A stretch of DNA of 64,000 bases from Intestinibacillus sp964580155 (GTDB taxonomy: Bacteria > Bacillota > Clostridia > Oscillospirales > Butyricicoccaceae), in contig CAZOJP010000001.1 of assembly GCA_964580155.1 (NCBI GenBank), forward strand, positions 26,908 through 90,907. The letters are read 5' to 3'. Below, piece by piece: positions 1 to 9,051 of this stretch. A model generated the notes under the pieces. That model ran no database searches and had not been told where the DNA came from. It was given only the letters and a program-made list of their open reading frames with translations. The translations under genes were made by a program, and so were the position numbers. The first letter of the stretch is position 1, and each line of letters begins with the position of its first letter.

Positions 1-1679
1 TCGCCGGAAAAGTCATCATTTGTCACCAAAATCACCGAAGCGCCGCGTGCAACAACCTCTCGGATATTGGAGACCGTCTTTTCATAGAGTGCCGGCTGTG
101 TCGCGAGCGCGACAACGAGTGTGCCCTCTTCGATTAGGGAGATTGTGCCGTGCTTGAGTTCGCCTGCCGCATACGCCTCTGAGTGGATATACGAAATTTC
201 CTTGAGTTTGAGCGATGCTTCGAGCGCTGCAGCATAGTCGAGCCCACGGCCGAGAAAGAAAACATGCTCTCGATTTGCGTACACTGTCGCCAGATACTGC
301 ATATTTTCCTTACAGGTCAGCGCTTCGCGGATGCGATCGGGCAAGGCGTGCAGCTCCTCACAGATTGTGCGCTCTTCCTCGGCAGAAATACAGCCCCGCA
401 CACAGGCGATGCGCGCCGCAATCAGATATAGTGCAGACAGCTGCGCGGAATATGCCTTCGTTGTCGCGACCGAGATTTCTGGCCCCGCCCAAGTGTAGAG
501 CACGCCGTCTGCTTCGCGCGCGATGGTCGAGGAAACCACATTGACAATCGCGATTGCGAATGCACCTGCAGACTTTGCCTGACGCATCGCAGCCAGCGTA
601 TCCGCTGTCTCTCCGGATTGGCTGATGACGATACACAGGTCATTTTCGCCTATAATGGGGTTTTCATACCGAAATTCCGATGCGACGACCGCAGAGCAGC
701 GCACGCGCGCCATTTGCTCGATGACGGTTTTTCCGACAATACCGGCATGCAGCGCAGATCCGCAGCCTATAATGTGAATATGCTCCGTTCGGCGCAGGCG
801 CTCATCGGTCAAGCCGTTGTCCTCAAACACGATTTGCCCATCATGGATACGCGGGTGTACGGTATTTGCTACCGCCTTGGATTGCTCCATGATTTCTTTA
901 ATCATGAAGTGCTCATAGCCGCCCTTTTCCGCAGCAGACAAATCCCAGGTTACGGTTTGAATCGGCTTTTCTACCACGTCGCCAAATTCATTCATCACAA
1001 CGACACTGTCCGGCCGCACAACCGCAACCTCGTTATCATCCAAAATAATATATTTTTTTGTGCGGGATATGATCGCAGTGATGTCAGATGCAATCATATT
1101 TTCGCCGTCACCCAGACCGATGACAAGGGGGTTGTCGCGGCGTGCCGCCACAATTTCATCGGGGCGATCGAGCGAAACAACGCCCAGCGCATATGACCCG
1201 CGCAAACGCGATACTGCCTTCAGCACGGTCATAGCAAGGTCTTGCTGTTCACCGGTGTGCAAATAATCGATGAGGTGCGCGACTGTTTCCGTGTCGGTTT
1301 CCGAGTGGAAGGTGTATCCATGCGCCTCCAAGCGCTCGCGCAGCTCCAGGTAATTCTCGATAATACCATTGTGCACAACTGCGACGCTGTAATGATCTTC
1401 CTTGCCCCCTAAATGCGGGTGGGAATTAAAATCGGAGGGGCCGCCATGCGTCGCCCAACGGGTGTGACCGATGCCGCAAACGCAGTCCATCCCACCCTGC
1501 TCCCGAATCTTATCTTCTAAATTTTTGATGCGCCCGCGGGTTTTGACAACCCTCAAGCCCTCTTTGGTGAATGCCGCAATACCGGCGGAATCATAACCGC
1601 GATATTCCAAGCTGTAAAGACCACGAATCAAAATCGGCAGCGCGCCTTCTCTGCCGGTAAAACCTACAATGCCACACAT
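1..1679 (-). CDS. glmS: Glutamine-fructose-6-phosphate aminotransferase, 3' end cut by window
   Basis: Makes glucosamine-6-phosphate from fructose-6-phosphate and glutamine, the first step to UDP-GlcNAc. The product starts MCGIVGFTG, with the N-terminal Cys2 nucleophile of class II glutaminases, followed by LEYRGYDSAG. The two SIS (sugar isomerase) domains are visible through IIGCGSALHAG and ISQSGETADT. About 559 codons are present; the family is near 600-610 residues, so about 50 C-terminal residues lie left of the window. The ATG at 1679 has a GGAGG site about 9 nt upstream. The transcript leader is a glmS ribozyme, which gives feedback by GlcN6P. glmM lies immediately upstream, so amino-sugar supply is clustered. 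Identification is very secure. Confidence 0.97.
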   Translation of the reverse strand, partial: MCGIVGFTGREGALPILIRGLYSLEYRGYDSAGIAAFTKEGLRVVKTRGRIKNLEDKIREQGGMDCVCGIGHTRWATHGGPSDFNSHPHLGGKEDHYSVAVVHNGIIENYLELRERLEAHGYTFHSETDTETVAHLIDYLHTGEQQDLAMTVLKAVSRLRGSYALGVVSLDRPDEIVAARRDNPLVIGLGDGENMIASDITAIISRTKKYIILDDNEVAVVRPDSVVVMNEFGDVVEKPIQTVTWDLSAAEKGGYEHFMIKEIMEQSKAVANTVHPRIHDGQIVFEDNGLTDERLRRTEHIHIIGCGSALHAGIVGKTVIEQMARVRCSAVVASEFRYENPIIGENDLCIVISQSGETADTLAAMRQAKSAGAFAIAIVNVVSSTIAREADGVLYTWAGPEISVATTKAYSAQLSALYLIAARIACVRGCISAEEERTICEELHALPDRIREALTCKENMQYLATVYANREHVFFLGRGLDYAAALEASLKLKEISYIHSEAYAAGELKHGTISLIEEGTLVVALATQPALYEKTVSNIREVVARGASVILVTNDDFSG

Positions 1680-1739
1680 AATTGTAAACCTCCATGTCAG
1701 GTATGTCTGTGTTTATGCAAAAATGGACATAAAAATAGT

Positions 1740-1897
1740 GCGGAAATACAAAACCCCTTTGTCACCGGAATCACTCCCGGGATTTAAGGGCCTGCTGACG
1801 ACCATCGCACTGATGACCGAAGGGCACCCGCCGAAACTTTCGATAAACCCTTTCCTCGTCAACTGCGGTTCATGACGCCGCAGTTCTGGCGCTTTTT
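1740..1897 (-). ncRNA. glmS ribozyme (GlcN6P-activated self-cleaving riboswitch)
   Basis: Read on the minus strand, the glmS leader carries the conserved core AGCGCCAGAAC, then a P1-like hairpin with arms AACUGCGG/CCGCAGUU. Next come UUGACGAGG, GGGUUUAUCGA, UUUCGGCGGGUGCC and a distal GGUGACAAAGG. These match the known glmS ribozyme in order and spacing. The expected cleavage lies between A (complement of 1893) and G (complement of 1892). Its position directly before glmS fits the family's role: GlcN6P acts as cofactor for cleavage and lowers glmS expression. The outer limits are approximate. Confidence 0.93.
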
Positions 1898-1947
1898 ATA
1901 TGCAATTCAAATTTTTATCACCCCTTTCACCTATCGTTTCGTCACAA

Positions 1948-1977
1948 GCAAAAGGGCGGCTTATACCACCCTTTTGC
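1948..1977 (-). terminator. Hairpin terminator after glmM
   Basis: A 12-bp stem read on the minus strand (GCAAAAGGGUGG / CCGCCCUUUUGC, one G-U pair) with a 6-nt loop and a U-containing 3' arm. It begins 18 nt after the glmM stop and sits before the glmS ribozyme, so glmS may have its own promoter or depend on readthrough. Confidence 0.6.
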
Positions 1978-1994
1978 GAGATGATGATTTTATA

Positions 1995-3344
1995 TTATAC
2001 GATATGCTCGATGGTTTGCGCAACTGTTTTTGCAGTTTTTTCAACCAAATCCGCATTCTTTGCTTCAACCATAACGCGCACCAACGCCTCCGTGCCGGAG
2101 GGACGCACTAAAATACGACCCTCACCCAGCTCTTTTTCCGCCGCTTCGATCGCAGCTTTCACCTCGGCACGATCCGCGATGACCTTTTTCTGATCATTCG
2201 GCACCTTGACATTGATCATAACCTGCGGGAACGGAACGACTTCTGCCGCAATCTCCGAGCATTTCTTTCCGCTTTCCTTGAGGATGTGCATAAACTGCAC
2301 CGCTGTTAACTCACCGTCTCCGGTAGAAGCATACTCGAGGAAAATGACATGGCCGGATTGCTCTCCGCCGAGGACATAGCGGCCCTCCAGCATTTTTTCC
2401 AGCACATAACGGTCACCGACATTTGCGCAGATAATCTCCATTCCCTGCGCTTTTGCATAGGCATGCAGACCCATATTGGATAAAACTGTCGCCACGAATG
2501 CATTGCCGCGCAGACGGCCTTCCTTCTTCATACGGGCAGCACATACCGCCATGATACGGTCGCCATCCAATTCTTCACCGGTCTCGTCCACAATGAGGCA
2601 CCGATCTGCATCGCCGTCGAACGCAACCCCTAGATCGAATCCCCCTTGCTTGACGCGTTCTTTGAGGTTTCCCAAATGGGTTGAGCCGCAGCCGTCGTTG
2701 ATATTGATGCCGTTCGGCTCATAGAACCGCACATCCGCGCTGCATTCAAGCTGGCGCAGCAACCGGGCAATGGTCGTCGACGATGCGCCGTTGGCACAGT
2801 CAATTGCCACACGCAGTCCGGAAAGGTCGCCCTGAATGGTATCCGCAATATGGTCGGTATATTCGACCACCGGATCAATTGCACTCTTAAGGACACAGCC
2901 CAACTGTTCATGGCTAGCTGTAGGGATCGAGCCGAAATCATCAATCAGTGCCTCAATTTTGGCTTCACTCTCGTCGGATAGCTTGTAGCCTGTTCCCGCA
3001 AAAATCTTGATGCCATTGTACTCAAACGAGTTATGGCTCGCAGAGATCACAATGCCGGCATCCGCCTTATGCTTGATGGTGAGATAAGCAATCGCGGGGG
3101 TGGGAATGACGCCGAGCAGCTCAACATCCGCGCCGACCGAGCAGATACCGGCAACGAGCGCGCTCTCTAGCATATCGGAGGAAATACGCGTGTCCTTTCC
3201 GATAAGCAGCTTCGCTTTGCCGCTGCCCACATGCTCCTGTGTCAGGGTATAGGCCGCCGCCGCACCGATTTTAAATGCAAGCAGCGCATCTAGCTCGACA
3301 TTTGCGACACCGCGCACACCGTCTGTTCCAAAATATTTACCCAA
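1995..3344 (-). CDS. glmM: Phosphoglucosamine mutase
   Basis: Interconverts glucosamine-6-phosphate and glucosamine-1-phosphate on the way to UDP-GlcNAc, the peptidoglycan precursor. The 449-residue product has the normal family length. It opens with GKYFGTDGVRG, has the phosphoserine loop ISASHNSFEYNGIK near residue 100, the metal-binding FDGDADRC near 245, and the C-terminal phosphate-binding RPSGTEALVRVM. It lies between ruvB and the glmS ribozyme, 74 nt downstream of ruvB, in the same direction. Its product and substrate link it to glmS. No oddities seen. Confidence 0.96.
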   Translation of the reverse strand: MGKYFGTDGVRGVANVELDALLAFKIGAAAAYTLTQEHVGSGKAKLLIGKDTRISSDMLESALVAGICSVGADVELLGVIPTPAIAYLTIKHKADAGIVISASHNSFEYNGIKIFAGTGYKLSDESEAKIEALIDDFGSIPTASHEQLGCVLKSAIDPVVEYTDHIADTIQGDLSGLRVAIDCANGASSTTIARLLRQLECSADVRFYEPNGININDGCGSTHLGNLKERVKQGGFDLGVAFDGDADRCLIVDETGEELDGDRIMAVCAARMKKEGRLRGNAFVATVLSNMGLHAYAKAQGMEIICANVGDRYVLEKMLEGRYVLGGEQSGHVIFLEYASTGDGELTAVQFMHILKESGKKCSEIAAEVVPFPQVMINVKVPNDQKKVIADRAEVKAAIEAAEKELGEGRILVRPSGTEALVRVMVEAKNADLVEKTAKTVAQTIEHIV

Positions 3345-3418
3345 ATCAATACACCTTACCTTTTGTTTTATATGTTACGCTCACTGCCGCATACACGGTC
3401 GAGCGCCCTGAATTTCCA

Positions 3419-4459
3419 TCATAGCTTGAGCTGTCCGCTCGGCAGCTCAAGTTGCAGATGCTCATATGCGGAGAGCGTAGCACACCTCCCACGAGGAGTG
3501 CGGTTAAGAAAACCGATCTGCATGAGATAGGGCTCGTAGACATCTTCCAGGGTTACGGATTCCTCTCCGATGGCAGCGGCGAGCGTTTCAAGTCCGACCG
3601 GTCCGCCGTTAAAGTTCTGTATGATGCACGATAGCATACGCCGGTCAATGCGGTCTAATCCGAGCGCATCAATATCAAGCGCACCAAGGCCCATATCAGC
3701 TGCCTTTTTGGTGATAGTGCCGTTGCCGCACACCTCGGCAAAATCGCGTACGCGGCGCAGCAGCCGGTTCGCAATACGCGGTGTTCCGCGTGAGCGGCGC
3801 GCGATTTCATAGGATCCGTCCGAAGCGGTCGGCACGCCGAGAATGCTTGCAGAGCGATCGACAATGGATTGCAGCTCCTCTGGCGAATAAAGCTCGAGAC
3901 GTAAAATCACGCCGAAGCGGTCACGCAGAGGGCTTGTCATTTGGCCGGCGCGTGTCGTCGCTCCGATTAACGTGAAGCGTGGCAGATCCAACCGGATGGA
4001 ACGCGCCGACGGCCCTTTGCCAATGATAATATCAAGCGCAAAATCCTCCATTGCCGGATATAGGATTTCCTCTACGCTGCGGTTGAGCCTATGAATCTCG
4101 TCGATGAACAGAATATCGTTTTCCGTTAAATTTGTCAAGAGTGCGGCTAGGTCGCCTGCTTTTTCGATGGCCGGCCCCGAAGTGACACGGATGTTCACAC
4201 CCATTTCCTGCGCAATGATGTTGGCAAGCGTGGTCTTTCCCAGTCCGGGCGGTCCGTATAGCAGGGTGTGGTCGAGCGGTTCTTCGCGTTTACGCGCGGC
4301 TTCGATGAATATTTTAAGATTTTCTTTGACCTGTGTCTGACCCACATAGTCGTCCATAGACTTCGGCCGCAGGGAAAAATCGTTTTCCTCTTCCGAAAGA
4401 GAGCGACTGGATACGATGCGCTCATCATCCGACATTCCGCCGGAAAATTCGATGCTCAA
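3419..4459 (-). CDS. ruvB: Holliday junction branch migration DNA helicase RuvB
   Basis: Hexameric AAA+ motor that drives branch migration with RuvA. Walker A is GPPGLGKTTLAN, Walker B is ILFIDEIHRL, sensor 1 is IGATTRAG, and the C-terminal winged helix contains the usual QIGFLNRTPRGR. The length of 346 aa is typical. The frame opens at a TTG (4459) with GGGAG about 10 nt upstream; an ATG eight codons later (4435) is the alternative and has a poorer ribosome site. It follows ruvA after 22 nt in a ruvC-ruvA-ruvB order. Confidence 0.96.
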   Translation of the reverse strand: MSIEFSGGMSDDERIVSSRSLSEEENDFSLRPKSMDDYVGQTQVKENLKIFIEAARKREEPLDHTLLYGPPGLGKTTLANIIAQEMGVNIRVTSGPAIEKAGDLAALLTNLTENDILFIDEIHRLNRSVEEILYPAMEDFALDIIIGKGPSARSIRLDLPRFTLIGATTRAGQMTSPLRDRFGVILRLELYSPEELQSIVDRSASILGVPTASDGSYEIARRSRGTPRIANRLLRRVRDFAEVCGNGTITKKAADMGLGALDIDALGLDRIDRRMLSCIIQNFNGGPVGLETLAAAIGEESVTLEDVYEPYLMQIGFLNRTPRGRCATLSAYEHLQLELPSGQLKL

Positions 4460-4481
4460 AGTTCTGTTTCTCCCATCTTCA

Positions 4482-5093
4482 TTATTGCATTGCGAGTTTT
4501 TTCAGGCATCCGCGAATGATTTCCTCGGCGTCCATTTCGGCCGCATTGATGCCTTCCATCGCCTGCAGGGCCTCCGCACGCGAATACCCAAGCACCATAA
4601 GTGCCGCGACGGCCTCCTGCGTGTGATTCACGCCAAGCGCCGCCTGCGCCGCAGGCAGCTCCTTGCCCGCACCGGATGCGCTCTCGAGCTGCTCCTTTGC
4701 CATTTTATCGCGCAGCTCAAGCACGATGCGCTGTGCAATCTTTTTGCCGATGCCGGGTGCTTGCATAAGCAGCTTTTCATCGCCCGTGATTACAGAAAGC
4801 GCAAGCCTCGAGGGTGACGCAACCGACAAAATCGCAAGTGCAGCCTTTGGGCCTACGCCGGACACCCCGATGAGCAGCTTAAAGCAACGCAGTTCCTCCT
4901 GGTCGCCAAAACCATAGAGGTTAAAAACATCCTCTCTTACGTGCAAATAGGTATATAAACGACTCTTTTGGCCAATTTTTAAATTTCCAACCGTGTTTTG
5001 CGAGGTATAGCACGCATATCCGACACCTGCGCAGTCCACAACCGCAAGTCCCGACTCGAGCAGTGCCACCGTGCCTTCCACATAATAAAACAT
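4482..5093 (-). CDS. ruvA: Holliday junction DNA helicase RuvA
   Basis: Tetrameric junction-binding subunit that targets RuvB to Holliday junctions. The 203-residue protein has the N-terminal OB fold (MFYYVEGTVALLESGLAVVD) and two helix-hairpin-helix motifs, GVGPKAALAIL and PGIGKKIAQRIVLEL, at about residues 78-125. A C-terminal UBA-like domain that contacts RuvB follows a variable linker. It starts 3 nt after the ruvC stop, consistent with translational coupling in the ruvCAB operon. Confidence 0.95.
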   Translation of the reverse strand: MFYYVEGTVALLESGLAVVDCAGVGYACYTSQNTVGNLKIGQKSRLYTYLHVREDVFNLYGFGDQEELRCFKLLIGVSGVGPKAALAILSVASPSRLALSVITGDEKLLMQAPGIGKKIAQRIVLELRDKMAKEQLESASGAGKELPAAQAALGVNHTQEAVAALMVLGYSRAEALQAMEGINAAEMDAEEIIRGCLKKLAMQ

Positions 5094-5096
5094 ATG

Positions 5097-5600
5097 TCAA
5101 ATTCCTTTATATAGTTGAGAGCAACACGAGTGCCCGTGACAAATCGCCAGTGCGAGCGCATCCGCTGCATCGTCGGGGCGCGGGATTTTCGCAAGCCCCA
5201 GCAGTGTGCGTGTCATCTCCATAATCTGTTTTTTCTCCGCCTTGCCGTAGCCGACAACCGATTGCTTGACCTGGGACGGCGAATAGGACACCGGGTGCAG
5301 GCCCTTCTGCGCGCAGGCGAGTAAAATCACGCCGCGTGCCTGCGCCACCTGAATGCCCGTCGTGATATTCTGATTGAAAAACAGTTCTTCGACGGCGACC
5401 TCCTGCGGATGAAAGGTGTCAATCAGCGTGCACAAATCGTCGTATATCTCCGCCAAGCGCAGTGGCATTTCCAGCCCGGCCTGTGTCGTGATAGCACCGT
5501 ATTGTATCGGCGTAAAGCGATTTTTTTCGTATCGCACCAGCCCGTAGCCCACGATTCCATATCCGGGGTCAATGCCCAAAATCACCATTTTCCGCTGCAC
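5097..5600 (-). CDS. ruvC: Crossover junction endodeoxyribonuclease RuvC
   Basis: Dimeric RNase H-fold nuclease that resolves Holliday junctions. Acidic catalytic residues are visible: Asp in ILGIDPGYGIVGYG, Glu in VEELFFNQN, and the Asp pair in RPDDAADALALAI. The frame can start at GTG 5600 (AAAGGA close upstream) or at ATG 5588. The latter gives MVILGIDPG, which matches the usual family N terminus, so the true start is uncertain by four codons. It is the first gene of a unit with ruvA, ruvB and glmM, and a sigma-A-like promoter lies just upstream. Confidence 0.95.
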   Translation of the reverse strand: MQRKMVILGIDPGYGIVGYGLVRYEKNRFTPIQYGAITTQAGLEMPLRLAEIYDDLCTLIDTFHPQEVAVEELFFNQNITTGIQVAQARGVILLACAQKGLHPVSYSPSQVKQSVVGYGKAEKKQIMEMTRTLLGLAKIPRPDDAADALALAICHGHSCCSQLYKGI

Positions 5601-5627
5601 ACATCCTTTGCACCTAAACTTATTGAT

Positions 5628-5656
5628 ATTCTATCATATTTTCTGCATACAGACAA
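5628..5656 (-). promoter_or_regulatory. Sigma-A type promoter for ruvC
   Basis: On the minus strand TTGTCT and TAGAAT are separated by 17 nt, about 30 nt before the ruvC start codons. It would serve ruvC-ruvA-ruvB-glmM. Confidence 0.55.
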
Positions 5657-5673
5657 TGTATATTTCCGAATAC

Positions 5674-5716
5674 AAAGCAAAAGCAGGGGCATTTAGGCTG
5701 CCCCTGCTTTTGCTTT
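5674..5716 (-). terminator. Rho-independent terminator of the aminotransferase-trpS to PLP-lyase unit
   Basis: A 17-bp stem, AAAGCAAAAGCAGGGGC paired with GCCCCTGCTTTTGCTTT, with a 9-nt loop. The A/T-rich outer arms give a U tract on either strand. The stop codon of the PLP-lyase lies inside the stem. Confidence 0.75.
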
Positions 5717-6974
5717 ACTGTCCTTGTTGGCTTCTTTGGATCCGCTCTGCTGCAAGCAGAATACCCGCCTTTCCGGATGAATAGGTCAGGCCTCCCTGCA
5801 CATAGCATACATACGGTTCGCGCATGGGTGCGTCCGCAGACAGCTCAATCGACGCGCCCTGCACGAACGCACCAGCCGCCATAATGACGGGATCGTCGTA
5901 GCCCGGCATCTCCCACGGCTCAGGTGTTACGAAAGAGTCGACCGGTGCCCCCGCCTGAATGCCTTCGCAGAAACGGCGCAGCGGCTCCGGCGCGCCGAAC
6001 GCAATGGTCTGAATAATGTCATGGCGTGTCTCCTCCGCCTTAGGGCTGACCCCATAGCCGAGCTTTTCCATGACCTTCGCACAAAAAATCGCGGTCTTCA
6101 GCGCCTGCGCCGTCGTGTGCGGTGCCATGAATAATCCCTGATACAGCAGCCGGTTCTGCCCCATCGTGCAGCCGCACTCACCGCCGATACCGGGCGCCGT
6201 CAGGCGGTAGGAGGCATTCTCGACCAAATCCGCCCGGCCTGCAATATATCCGCCGGTCGGCGCAAGACCGCCGCCGGGATTCTTGATGAGCGACCCCGCA
6301 ATCAGGTCTGCGCCAACCTGCGTCGGCTCGACGGTCTCCACGAACTCGCCGTAGCAGTTGTCCACCATAATAGCCGCATGCGGATTGCCTGCACGCACTA
6401 CATTGCAGATTTCTGCGATTTCCGCACAAGAAAGCGTCTCTCTGACCGCATATCCGCGGCTGCGCTGAATGAAAACAAGTGTAATGGTATTATCATTTAC
6501 AGCTTCTTTAATTGCATCATAATCGGGTTTTCCGTCTTTTAAATTCACCTGTTTGTAGTGAATGCCATAATTCTTCATGCTGCCACTATAATCGCCCGTA
6601 ATCGTATTTTGCAGCGTGTCATATGCCGCGCCTGTTACCGAAAGCACCGTATCTCCGGTGCGTACCGCCGCAAACATTGCACATGACAGCGCATGGGTGC
6701 CGTTCACAAAACCGATGCGCACAAGCGCCGCCTCCGCGCCGAAAATATCGGCATAGATCCGATCGAGCGTGTCGCGTCCGTGGTCATCATATCCATATCC
6801 CGTTGTTCCTGCAAACAGATTATCGGATACACGATGCTCTGCAAATGCAGCCAACACCTTTTCCGTATTCTCATCACATACCTGCTCGATTGCAGCAAAA
6901 TACGGTGCAATTTCTTTTTCTGCTTCGCGTCCTAATGCGTAAATCGCATCTGAAACGCCTAGATGGTTTGTCAA
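5715..6974 (-). CDS. Methionine gamma-lyase / aluminium-resistance family PLP enzyme (YnbB-like)
   Basis: A fold-type I PLP enzyme related to cystathionine beta-lyases, of the family once linked to aluminium resistance; its true substrate is not settled. Visible are the PLP lysine in GSLIKNPGGGLAPTGGYIAG, the glycine-rich substrate region FVNGTHALSCA, and SDNLFAGTTGYGYDDHGRDT near the N terminus. I chose TTG 6974 because AAGAAGG lies about 6 nt before it. The frame continues to an ATG at 7022, which has the same purine run directly abutting it, so the longer 435-residue form is possible. The downstream stop is embedded in the terminator stem. The family call is good; the reaction is uncertain. 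Confidence 0.85.
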   Translation of the reverse strand: MTNHLGVSDAIYALGREAEKEIAPYFAAIEQVCDENTEKVLAAFAEHRVSDNLFAGTTGYGYDDHGRDTLDRIYADIFGAEAALVRIGFVNGTHALSCAMFAAVRTGDTVLSVTGAAYDTLQNTITGDYSGSMKNYGIHYKQVNLKDGKPDYDAIKEAVNDNTITLVFIQRSRGYAVRETLSCAEIAEICNVVRAGNPHAAIMVDNCYGEFVETVEPTQVGADLIAGSLIKNPGGGLAPTGGYIAGRADLVENASYRLTAPGIGGECGCTMGQNRLLYQGLFMAPHTTAQALKTAIFCAKVMEKLGYGVSPKAEETRHDIIQTIAFGAPEPLRRFCEGIQAGAPVDSFVTPEPWEMPGYDDPVIMAAGAFVQGASIELSADAPMREPYVCYVQGGLTYSSGKAGILLAAERIQRSQQGQ

Positions 6975-7105
6975 TATGATCCTTCTTCCCTTAAATGGTA
7001 TACTATTGAAATGTGCGGGCATCCTTCTTCGTCAAATGGCTGCCCGCAAGGACAAAATCCGCATACTGCGTAAAAACCCTGCACACGAATCTGCACGCCC
7101 CTGCC

Positions 7106-7903
7106 TCATGTATCCTCCGTCAGCACCGATGTGCCGTCCGGCAACTGAAAAACACTGTCAGCCGGTGCGGTCATCGTCAAGCTGCTGACGAGACATTGCC
7201 GCATGATCGTATCTCCCTTCAAAATATCCGCGCGCACAAGCAGTCCGGAAATTGTAGAGACATAATAAACGCTGCGATACGCTCCCTGGGTCGCATCGAT
7301 CCGAATACATGGTTCATACGAAAGGTTCGATATATCAGCTGCGACAATTTGATCTATTCCGAGCGATAATACAGTTTTATAGCTGGGTATCATCGCCGAA
7401 TCATCATCTGTAAAGTTTCCTGCCTTGCCAGAGTAATAGCGATCAGAATTACTCTCCCACGCATAGATTTTATCCGCTTTGCGCAGGATGGTGCGCTGCG
7501 TGTTGCCGCTTTCACTAATTTCGTCCGTACGGCATACGTCCTGCTTAAAGTACTGACGACGCTTGAGTGTATGGATTGCAGTCATGCCCTCATACAGTGT
7601 GTTCTGCACAAGGTAGCTGTACGCTTCCGGTCGGCTTAGTGACGCAATCACGCGTTGCACGTTGTCCGGGCGAATTTCCACCCCCTGCAAGGCATCGTTC
7701 GATGTGAACGGTTCATCACCTTGCGATACCACCGGCGCTTCGGTTTGCTCGGATGGTAGCGTGATGCCGCTTCCCGCCCTGCGATAGGCGCTCGTCGAGA
7801 GGTAAAAGCTGAAAAACAGCGCGATGACAAGGGCAAGTGCTCCAAGCGCCGCGAGCAGCGGCGTGGTAATCACCTGCCGCTGCTCGCCGTTTCGTCTGTT
7901 CAT
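7106..7903 (-). CDS. Membrane-anchored protein of unknown function, LolA/RseB-like look
   Basis: I do not recognise a named family. The 265-residue product has a short charged N terminus (MNRRNGEQRQ), one transmembrane helix at about 14-37, an acidic, proline-containing linker, and an extracytoplasmic domain of about 190 residues rich in alternating beta-strand patterns. This resembles the LolA/RseB type fold seen in envelope sensors, but that is inference. Its start overlaps the epimerase stop by 4 nt (ATGA), so it is co-translated with the cell-wall polymer genes upstream and may act on the same envelope process. Confidence 0.8.
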   Translation of the reverse strand: MNRRNGEQRQVITTPLLAALGALALVIALFFSFYLSTSAYRRAGSGITLPSEQTEAPVVSQGDEPFTSNDALQGVEIRPDNVQRVIASLSRPEAYSYLVQNTLYEGMTAIHTLKRRQYFKQDVCRTDEISESGNTQRTILRKADKIYAWESNSDRYYSGKAGNFTDDDSAMIPSYKTVLSLGIDQIVAADISNLSYEPCIRIDATQGAYRSVYYVSTISGLLVRADILKGDTIMRQCLVSSLTMTAPADSVFQLPDGTSVLTEDT

Positions 7904-9051
7904 TGCGGTGTAAACGACTCCGGCTTATCCGCGCGCGCGCCGAAGTGCTGTTCGATTAGCTGTACGATACGTGCCGAGGTTTTACCGTCACCGTAAGGGT
8001 TGATCGCATGTGCCATCGCCGCATACGCCGCCGGATCATCAAGCAGCTCGCGCGCCAGACGCACGATATCATCCTGATCCACGCCTGCAAGCTTGACCGT
8101 TCCCGCCTCGACCGCCTCCGGGCGCTCGGTTTCGCGTCGCAACACCAGTACGGGCTTGCCCAGCGAGGGTGCTTCTTCCTGCAAGCCGCCGGAATCGGTC
8201 ATAATCATGAAGCAGCGCGCCATCAGGTTGTGCATCTCATCGACCGCAAGCGGCTGAATGAGGTGTACACGCGCATTTCCACCGAGATATTTTTCCGCCG
8301 TTTCACGCACATACGGACTGAGATGCACCGGATAAACAAAATGCACGTCTTCGTACGCAGCCGACAGCTCTGCAATTGCACGGCAAATGTTTTCCATCGG
8401 CTCGCCATAGTTCTCGCGCCGATGAGCCGTAACCAGCACTACGCGATTGCTCTCAAAGTCCAGCGCCTTGAGCTGCTCATCGCGGAAAGCGAAATCATCA
8501 CGCACCGTCATATGGATTGCATCGACAACCGTGTTGCCCACAACGGTCACACCGTCTGTAATCGCCTCGCGCGCCAGATTGTCGCGGTTACGTGCAGTCG
8601 GCGCAAAATGCAATGTAGCGATGCGGCCGGTCAGGCAACGATTCATTTCTTCCGGAAACGGTGAATACTTATCATATGTGCGCAGTCCTGCCTCGATATG
8701 CCCAACAGGAATTTGATGGTAGAACGCCGCAAGCGCACCGGCGAAGGTGGTGGAGGTATCACCGTGTACGAGCACCATATCCGGTTTTGCCTGCTCCAGC
8801 ACCTCGTCCAGACCGTGCAGCGATTTCTCCGTGATTGTCGAGAGCGTTTGACGGGGCTGCATGATATCGAGATCGTAATCAGGTTTAATCTGGAAGATAT
8901 CGAGCACCTGATCAAGCATCTGACGATGCTGCGCGGTGACGCAGACGATGCTTTCTGTATGCTCCCCCTGCTCCAGCGCACGGATGAGCGGCGCAACCTT
9001 AATCGCTTCTGGTCGTGTGCCGAACACGGTCATGACCTTAATCTTTTTCAT
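7900..9051 (-). CDS. wecB: UDP-N-acetylglucosamine 2-epimerase (non-hydrolysing)
   Basis: Converts UDP-GlcNAc to UDP-ManNAc for teichoic acid or related wall polymer linkage units. The 383 residues include TVFGTRPEAIKVAPLIRAL at the N terminus, VHGDTSTTFAGALAA, the GHIEAGLRT signature, and the UDP-binding TDSGGLQEEAPSLGKPVLVLR near 290-310. The length is normal. It overlaps the upstream TagO-like gene by 14 nt and the downstream membrane protein by 4 nt, so the three are tightly coupled. mnaA is the Bacillus name for the same activity. Confidence 0.95.
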   Translation of the reverse strand: MKKIKVMTVFGTRPEAIKVAPLIRALEQGEHTESIVCVTAQHRQMLDQVLDIFQIKPDYDLDIMQPRQTLSTITEKSLHGLDEVLEQAKPDMVLVHGDTSTTFAGALAAFYHQIPVGHIEAGLRTYDKYSPFPEEMNRCLTGRIATLHFAPTARNRDNLAREAITDGVTVVGNTVVDAIHMTVRDDFAFRDEQLKALDFESNRVVLVTAHRRENYGEPMENICRAIAELSAAYEDVHFVYPVHLSPYVRETAEKYLGGNARVHLIQPLAVDEMHNLMARCFMIMTDSGGLQEEAPSLGKPVLVLRRETERPEAVEAGTVKLAGVDQDDIVRLARELLDDPAAYAAMAHAINPYGDGKTSARIVQLIEQHFGARADKPESFTPQ

